Assembly: GCA_910578845.1 (NCBI GenBank)
Contig: CAJTSL010000085.1
Span: 1-9,998, forward strand
Length of the DNA stretch: 9,998 bases
From: an uncultured Lachnospiraceae bacterium
GTDB lineage: Bacteria > Bacillota > Clostridia > Lachnospirales > Lachnospiraceae
Reading direction: 5' to 3'
The notes beneath the pieces are model-generated. The model had not been told where the DNA came from, searched no databases, and was given only the letters and a program-made list of their open reading frames with translations. This document shows positions 5,901-9,998 of the stretch, in pieces. Position 1 is the first letter of the stretch. Each line of letters starts with the position of its first letter. Position numbers and translations under genes: made by a program.

Positions 5901-7238
5901 ATGAACTATGATATGACTGAAGGAAATATTATGGGAAACTTGCTAAAGTTTGCTTTCCCGATCATGATAGGCAATATGCTGCAGCAGTTGTACAATATTG
6001 TGGATACTTTGATCGTAGGGCGTTATCTGGGAGAACATGCGCTTGCGGCGGTAGGTTCTTCGTATACGCTGATGGTATTCGTGACATCTATTATCCTGGG
6101 CCTTTGCATGGGCAGCAGTGCCTTTTTCTCCATGCAGTTTGGCAGCAGGTCATATGACAGGCTCGAAAAAGGCATATTTATTGCCTTTGTGTCGATCGGA
6201 GGCGTTGCTGTATTTCTCAATCTGCTTGTTTATGCCGGATTGGCAGGCATTTTGCTCTTCATGAGGGTGCCGGAAACCGTGGTGCCGCTTATGAGAGAAT
6301 ATCTAGTATGGATTTTTGCAGGGATCATGGCGACTTTCCTGTATAATTTCGTAGCGAACCTTTTGCGCGCAGTCGGCAATTCCATTGTGCCGCTCTGCTT
6401 CCTGGGGATTTCCGCCGTATGCAATATTATATTGGACATACTCTTTATCAGGTCATTTGGCTGGGGAGTTGCTGGTGCCGCGATAGCGACGGTGATTTCG
6501 CAATATTTAGCAGGACTGGGGATTTTGGCATATTACTTGCTGAAATACCCGAACCTGAAAGTGAAGAGGGAAAACCGTTGCTTTGACGGTAAGATTTTAA
6601 AGGAACTGGCAGGTCTTTCTTCTCTTACCTGCCTGCAACAGTCAATTATGAACTTTGGCATTTTGATGGTACAGGGGCTTGTGAACAGTTTCGGCGCGGT
6701 CGTGATGGCAGCTTTTGCGGCGGCGGTGAAAATAGATTCTTTTGCCTATGCGCCCGTGCAGGACTTCGGGAATGCTTTTTCCACCTATGTCGCACAAAAT
6801 TATGGCGCAGGGAAAGAAGAACGGATCCGAAAAGGAATGCGGGATGCCGTGCTTAGCGCATTCTTTTTCTGTTTGCTGATCACGATTCTGGTAATCGGTT
6901 TTGCCGGAACGCTCATGTCGCTGTTCATTGATAAAAACAGTGTGGAGACGATCGCGGTCGGGGTCGGCTATCTGCGGATCGAAGCGGCATTCTATTTTGG
7001 GATCGGGTTGCTCTTCTTGTTTTATGGCTATTACCGTGCCATCAATAAACCGGGCATCTCAGTTGTCCTGACCATAACATCATTAGGGACGAGAGTAGCG
7101 CTTGCCTATCTATTATCCGCGATCCCGGCCGTCGGCGTGAAAGGCATCTGGATGTCAGTGCCGATAGGATGGGTGTTAGCGGACATTGTTGGGACATGTT
7201 ACTATATGCATTATAAGAAATGGCGGAATGAAAATTAG
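5901..7238 (+). CDS. MATE-family multidrug/metabolite exporter
   Basis: The 445-residue polytopic membrane protein has the usual MATE length (about 12 helices). Its N-terminus is highly typical: MTEGNIMGNLLKFAFPIMIGNMLQQLYNIVDTLIVGRYLGEHALAAVG (5-52), including Pro20 and Asp35 of the first helix. The second half repeats the pattern around GLSSLTCLQQSIMNFGILMVQGLVNSFG, as expected from the two-lobe fold, and PVQDFGNAFSTYVAQNYGAGKEERI is another common family stretch. Such proteins export cationic drugs or metabolites by sodium or proton antiport in the cytoplasmic membrane. The substrate cannot be told. AGGAG stands ten bases before the ATG. The gene is divergent from the secreted Cys/His protein with a shared inverted repeat, and the M18 peptidase gene follows 26 bases later, so it probably heads a two-gene operon. 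Confidence 0.93.
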   Translation: MNYDMTEGNIMGNLLKFAFPIMIGNMLQQLYNIVDTLIVGRYLGEHALAAVGSSYTLMVFVTSIILGLCMGSSAFFSMQFGSRSYDRLEKGIFIAFVSIGGVAVFLNLLVYAGLAGILLFMRVPETVVPLMREYLVWIFAGIMATFLYNFVANLLRAVGNSIVPLCFLGISAVCNIILDILFIRSFGWGVAGAAIATVISQYLAGLGILAYYLLKYPNLKVKRENRCFDGKILKELAGLSSLTCLQQSIMNFGILMVQGLVNSFGAVVMAAFAAAVKIDSFAYAPVQDFGNAFSTYVAQNYGAGKEERIRKGMRDAVLSAFFFCLLITILVIGFAGTLMSLFIDKNSVETIAVGVGYLRIEAAFYFGIGLLFLFYGYYRAINKPGISVVLTITSLGTRVALAYLLSAIPAVGVKGIWMSVPIGWVLADIVGTCYYMHYKKWRNEN

Positions 7239-7264
7239 GAAAAGAAAGGAGCAAGATTATTAAA

Positions 7265-8539
7265 ATGGAGCAACAAAGCCAATTACAATCATTATTTCGT
7301 TTTATTGAAGAAAGCCCTACGGCCTTTCATGCCGTAGCAAATCTGGAAAAGATATTAGAGGAAGCAGGATTTAGGAAGCTAAAGGAATCAAAGCCATGGG
7401 AAATTGAGCTGGGAGGGAAGTATTATGTAAATCGCAACGGATCTTCTTTGATTGCGTTTTCCTTGCCGGAGAAAGTCCCGATGGGCTTGCGCATGGTAGC
7501 GGCACATAGCGATTCCCCCTGCTTTAAGATAAAAGAATCGCCAGAAATCACCGTAGATGATTTCTATGTGAAGCTCAATACGGAGAAATATGGAGGCATG
7601 ATTCTCTCCACATGGTTAGATAGGCCGCTCTCTGTTGCCGGCAGGCTGATCGTCAAAGGAAGGGAGGGCATGGAGAGCAAGCTTGTGAACCTTGATAAGG
7701 ATGCGGCGATGATCCCCAATGTGGCGATCCATATGAATAAGGATATGAATAAAGGGGTCGAATATAATCCGCAGACGGATATGGAAGCGATCATCGGGGA
7801 AGCGAAGACGAAAGGATGCCTGATGGCAGCTCTGGCGGAAAACGTTGGCGTAGAGGAAAGCGATATCATGGGAGCAGACCTTTTTCTGTACAATAGGGAC
7901 AAGTGCCGGCTGATCGGGTTGGATGATGCTTTTATCGCCGGGCCTAGATTGGATGATTTGGAGTGCGCTTATGCCGGGATTGCGGCGTTGGTGAGCGCAA
8001 AGCCGCAAGCATATGCTGATCTCTGCGTCATATTCGATAATGAGGAAGTTGGGAGCGGAACAAAACAAGGAGCTGACTCTACTTTCTTAAAAGATGTGCT
8101 GGAGAGGATCTGTAGCCGTCTGGGCATTGAAGAAGAGGCATACCGTTGTATGCTTGCAGAGAGTTTCTTAATCTCTGCTGACAATGCGCATGCCATCCAT
8201 CCCAACCACCCGGAGAAGGCAGATGTAGCTAACCGTCCGCATATGAACGGCGGGATCGTCATCAAGTATCATGGAAGCCAGCGCTATGCTACGGACGCTT
8301 ATTCGGCAGCAGTGATGAAGGATATCTGCAACAGGGCGGCTGTCCCGTATCAGTCGTACGCGAACCGGTCCGATATCGCAGGGGGCAGCACGCTTGGCAA
8401 TATATCGACAGCGCAGGTATCAGTAAATACAGTCGATATTGGACTTGCCCAGCTTGCCATGCATTCAGCATTAGAGACTGCCGGAGCAGAAGATCTCGGG
8501 TATCTGATAAGTGCGCTGCAAACCTATTATAGAGATTGA
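7265..8539 (+). CDS. apeB: M18-family zinc aminopeptidase
   Basis: The 424-residue length matches bacterial M18 aminopeptidases. The N-terminus has the family phrase FIEESPTAFHAV (13-24). Metal-site motifs appear in order: HSDSP (His81), PRLDDLECAY (Asp230, the likely bridging ligand), DNEEVGSGTKQGA (Glu260 and Glu261, general base and ligand), SADNAHAIHPNHPEK (Asp306 region) and the late AMHSALE (His400). It would remove N-terminal residues from cytoplasmic peptides with two zinc ions; family members often prefer acidic or neutral residues. There is no signal peptide. AAGGAG lies 13 bases before the ATG, longer than ideal, but no better start is visible. It follows the MATE gene and is probably co-transcribed; a functional link is not evident. 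The apeB symbol is by family resemblance only. No convincing terminator was found in the 35 bases before the convergent AraC gene. Confidence 0.92.
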   Translation: MEQQSQLQSLFRFIEESPTAFHAVANLEKILEEAGFRKLKESKPWEIELGGKYYVNRNGSSLIAFSLPEKVPMGLRMVAAHSDSPCFKIKESPEITVDDFYVKLNTEKYGGMILSTWLDRPLSVAGRLIVKGREGMESKLVNLDKDAAMIPNVAIHMNKDMNKGVEYNPQTDMEAIIGEAKTKGCLMAALAENVGVEESDIMGADLFLYNRDKCRLIGLDDAFIAGPRLDDLECAYAGIAALVSAKPQAYADLCVIFDNEEVGSGTKQGADSTFLKDVLERICSRLGIEEEAYRCMLAESFLISADNAHAIHPNHPEKADVANRPHMNGGIVIKYHGSQRYATDAYSAAVMKDICNRAAVPYQSYANRSDIAGGSTLGNISTAQVSVNTVDIGLAQLAMHSALETAGAEDLGYLISALQTYYRD

Positions 8540-8574
8540 AAAAGTAGCTTTTCAGGTGAAAACTGGTTCTGGCA

Positions 8575-9564
8575 CTAGAAAAGCGGGATCGCAAAAGGCT
8601 CCATTTCGATGCTGGACGCCGATTCTGCGACACGTTCCCTATATTCAGTTGGTGTACAGTTCAAGTATCGCTTGAAAAGCTTGTTAAAATAGCTGATGCT
8701 GTTAAAGCCTACGGACAACGCGAAGTCAGCAATAGAATGCCTGCCTTCCCTGTCATCCAGGATTAGCTTGCTTGCTTCGAAGACCCTGTATTTCATCAGA
8801 TATTCGAAAGGCGTCATCTGGATTGTGGCTTTGAAGCATCGGCAGCATTCGCTTTTACTGACGGAAATGCTATCAGCGATGTCATCAAGCGTAATGGCAT
8901 CCGCGTGATGGAGGCGTATGAAAAGCATAGCTTTTTTCACACGTTGTTCATTTAAAGATATATTCGGCGGCTGCGGGATTTCCGATAAAGGAAGTTTATT
9001 TAGAAGCGTAGCCCAAAATTGGCACAAATACCCCTTTGTTACCATTTCATAACCGAAGTTTTTGGTTTGATTAACAGAAAGTACTTTATTCAGTATCGAC
9101 AGCATGCTCTTATGCCAGGCATTCTTTTCATCCATCTGCATTGTCTTTAAGATTGAAAAACTCTGCATCGGCAGCAGGAAATTCGTCCGCAGATAAGAAT
9201 TATTATAACCAAATAGAAAATCCGGATGGAAGATAAGCGAATAATAGGTGCATTTGCTTCCATCCATGCTATGTATGGAATGCATGACGTTCTGGTTCAG
9301 GATAAGGCCCTGGCCAGGGCTTAATATATGATCATCGTCATCCGTCGTGACTTTGGCATAACCGTTATCGATCAAAAGGATTTCCATTTCTTCATGCCAA
9401 TGCCAGCGAATGGATTTGGTATGCGCCTGCTCCAAATCAACCTGATAGATGCTGACCGGGTATTCTAAATTGCCATGTTCGCTTTTATCGTAAAAATCAT
9501 TATAAGCCGTAGCAGCGCCCATGTCAGCAGGAATCTCGAGTTTCTTTTCTTCTGTTATTTTCAA
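8575..9564 (-). CDS. AraC-family transcriptional regulator with cupin sensor domain
   Basis: The 329-residue protein has an N-terminal cupin-like sensor with WHWHEEMEILLIDNGYAKV (54-72), LSPGQGLILNQNVMHSI (81-97) and YYSLIFHPDFLFG (107-119). A linker and a C-terminal double helix-turn-helix follow: ITLDDIADSISVSKSECCRCFKATIQMTPFEYL (about 224-256) and HSIADFALSVGFNSISYFNKLFKRYLNCTPTEYRE (276-310), the latter being the AraC signature. Regulators of this layout usually respond to sugars or other small molecules. The start appears to be TTG at 9564, preceded directly by a TAA codon in frame, with a weak AGG eight bases upstream. The next ATG in frame (residue 15) has no ribosome site. It is convergent with the M18 gene and divergent from the partial gene at 9916, which with its own promoter is a likely target. 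Confidence 0.9.
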   Translation of the reverse strand: MKITEEKKLEIPADMGAATAYNDFYDKSEHGNLEYPVSIYQVDLEQAHTKSIRWHWHEEMEILLIDNGYAKVTTDDDDHILSPGQGLILNQNVMHSIHSMDGSKCTYYSLIFHPDFLFGYNNSYLRTNFLLPMQSFSILKTMQMDEKNAWHKSMLSILNKVLSVNQTKNFGYEMVTKGYLCQFWATLLNKLPLSEIPQPPNISLNEQRVKKAMLFIRLHHADAITLDDIADSISVSKSECCRCFKATIQMTPFEYLMKYRVFEASKLILDDREGRHSIADFALSVGFNSISYFNKLFKRYLNCTPTEYRERVAESASSIEMEPFAIPLF

Positions 9565-9633
9565 TTATATTACCTGTTTAGTCGCTTTCTTTGGTGAGGG
9601 GTTTTCGAGTTGTGTTTACTGTTTGAACAAAAT

Positions 9634-9686
9634 GATTAATTAATAAGGATTTGCGAAATTTGATTTACGAATCGTGATTAATTAAT
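9634..9686. repeat. Spaced AT-rich direct repeat
   Basis: TGATTAATTAAT occurs at 9633-9644 and 9675-9686, 42 bp apart (about four helical turns), in the AraC leader. Each copy holds the palindrome TTAATTAA. In AT-rich DNA this could be chance, but the phased spacing is compatible with regulator binding. Confidence 0.35.
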
Positions 9687-9729
9687 TGGAATCAAATAAA
9701 TTGTAACTTGGAATTAAATACATTATAAC
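9686..9729. repeat. 22-bp tandem repeat over the AraC promoter
   Basis: Two adjacent 22-base units, 9686-9707 and 9708-9729, match at 19 of 22 positions; both begin TTGGAAT and end with TAAC. The second unit covers the -10 box and predicted start of the AraC gene. AraC-family proteins commonly bind direct repeats about two helical turns apart, so this is a candidate autoregulatory site. Confidence 0.6.
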
Positions 9730-9749
9730 ATAGAAAAGGAATAAGTCAA
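9722..9749 (-). promoter_or_regulatory. Promoter of the AraC-family gene
   Basis: On the minus strand TTGACT (complement of 9744-9749) and TATAAT (complement of 9722-9727) are spaced by 16 bases. The predicted start near 9715 gives a leader of about 150 nt that contains the AT-rich repeats and holds no gene that I can see. Confidence 0.68.
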
Positions 9750-9758
9750 AAGATTTTC

Positions 9759-9788
9759 TTGACAAAAACCCCTCAAGAGGTATATATT
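9759..9788 (+). promoter_or_regulatory. Promoter of the partial gene at the right edge
   Basis: A consensus TTGACA (9759-9764) is followed after 18 bases by TATATT (9783-9788), or after 16 by TATATA (9781-9786). Its -35 box is only nine bases from the -35 box of the divergent AraC promoter, so the two promoters are back to back. Transcription would start near 9795, leaving a leader of about 120 nt. Confidence 0.7.
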
Positions 9789-9800
9789 CTTTGTAAATAT

Positions 9801-9817
9801 ATACCCCCCATGGGTAT
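9801..9817. promoter_or_regulatory. CsoR/CstR-like operator
   Basis: ATACCCCCCATGGGTAT is an inverted repeat ATACCC-N5-GGGTAT lying just after the -10 box. G/C-run dyads flanked by AT/TA are the known operator type of the CsoR family (copper-sensing CsoR, persulfide-sensing CstR). A second, weaker dyad, CCTC-AA-GAGG (9771-9780) within ACCCCTCAAGAGGTAT, lies between the -35 and -10 boxes. Occupancy of either would block the plus-strand promoter. The regulator gene is not in the window. Confidence 0.55.
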
Positions 9818-9870
9818 TGTGAGCGAGATTAGTGTTAGTGCGTTGCTTACCGGAAACTTATTCATGAGCA

Positions 9871-9888
9871 GGCTCAACAGACTGAGCC
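9871..9888 (+). promoter_or_regulatory. Leader hairpin before the partial gene
   Basis: GGCTCA (9871-9876) and TGAGCC (9883-9888) form a perfect 6-bp stem with a 6-base loop, 17 bases before the GGAG ribosome site. No T-run follows (it is AAAAA), so this is not a terminator. Its role is unknown. Confidence 0.4.
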
Positions 9889-9915
9889 AAAAACAGCGCA
9901 GAAATGGAGTAAAAA

Positions 9916-9998
9916 ATGATAAATAAACATCTGTCAGGACAAACAGAAGTGGAAGAGCCAGCAGAAGTGGAAGAGCCAGCAGAAGTGGAAGAGCCAGC
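9916..9998 (+). CDS. Partial gene, N-terminus with EVEEPA repeats (cut by window edge)
   Basis: ATG at 9916 is preceded by GGAG (9906-9909) at six bases. Twenty-seven codons are visible: MINKHLSGQT followed by EVEEPA repeats (two and most of a third). The open frame runs to the edge. An acidic, Pro-containing N-terminal repeat suggests a flexible extension, but the main domain is not visible and I do not recognise the family. Its promoter carries a CsoR/CstR-like operator, which would fit a metal-export or sulfide/persulfide-handling function; this is inference from the operator only. Confidence 0.6.
   Translation, partial: MINKHLSGQTEVEEPAEVEEPAEVEEP
9946..9998 (+). repeat. 18-bp coding tandem repeat (EVEEPA)
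   Basis: The 18-base unit GAAGTGGAAGAGCCAGCA occurs identically at 9946-9963 and 9964-9981, and 17 bases of a third copy end at the window edge. The identity at synonymous positions indicates very recent expansion or slippage. Copy number beyond the edge is unknown, and such arrays are also prone to assembly collapse. Confidence 0.85.

Noticed and set aside
8540..8557. Terminator between the M18 and AraC genes
   Set aside because: The only stem is AAAAG-TAG-CTTTT, five weak pairs with no GC core and no T-run on the plus strand.
9810..9926. Small plus-strand frame of 38 codons (or 20 from the ATG at 9864) overlapping the partial gene start
   Set aside because: The first ATG lies inside the operator with no ribosome site, and the second has only a weak GGA. 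An upstream leader peptide is not excluded but is unsupported.

Overview
The window looks like a chromosomal segment from a low-to-moderate GC Gram-positive anaerobe, most likely a gut Clostridia member such as Lachnospiraceae. This is inferred from AGGAGG-type ribosome binding sites, short intergenic gaps, and gene families that are common together in that group. No phage, transposase, tRNA, rRNA or CRISPR array was seen.

Layout. (1) Positions 1-4998, plus strand: a structured inverted repeat, an SCP2-like lipid-binding protein, a membrane-anchored alpha/beta hydrolase, then a stand-alone condensation-domain protein, a discrete acyl carrier protein and an AMP-forming acyl ligase, closed by a probable bidirectional terminator. 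The last three genes form a dissociated, NRPS-like set. The ligase would activate an acyl or amino acid and load the carrier protein, and the condensation protein would join it to an unknown acceptor. The SCP2 protein and the hydrolase are candidate lipid carrier and processing partners. The product is unknown. (2) 5093-5734, minus strand: a secreted protein with four copies of a Cys/His motif containing HxxHxH triads, a probable metal-binding protein. (3) 5901-8539, plus strand: a MATE-family exporter and an M18 aminopeptidase. The promoters of (2) and (3) diverge, and a perfect inverted repeat contains both -35 boxes. (4) 8575-9564, minus strand: an AraC-family regulator with a cupin sensor domain and an apparent TTG start. 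(5) 9565-9998: a regulatory region with back-to-back promoters, a 22-bp tandem repeat on the AraC promoter and a CsoR/CstR-like operator on the other side. It leads into a gene cut by the window edge whose product begins with EVEEPA repeats.

The most interesting items are the minimal condensation/carrier/ligase pathway with its divergent catalytic motif, the histidine-triad repeat protein with its shared divergent operator, the hairpin just before the ligase gene, and the metal- or sulfur-type operator near the right edge. All functions are inferred from sequence reading alone.
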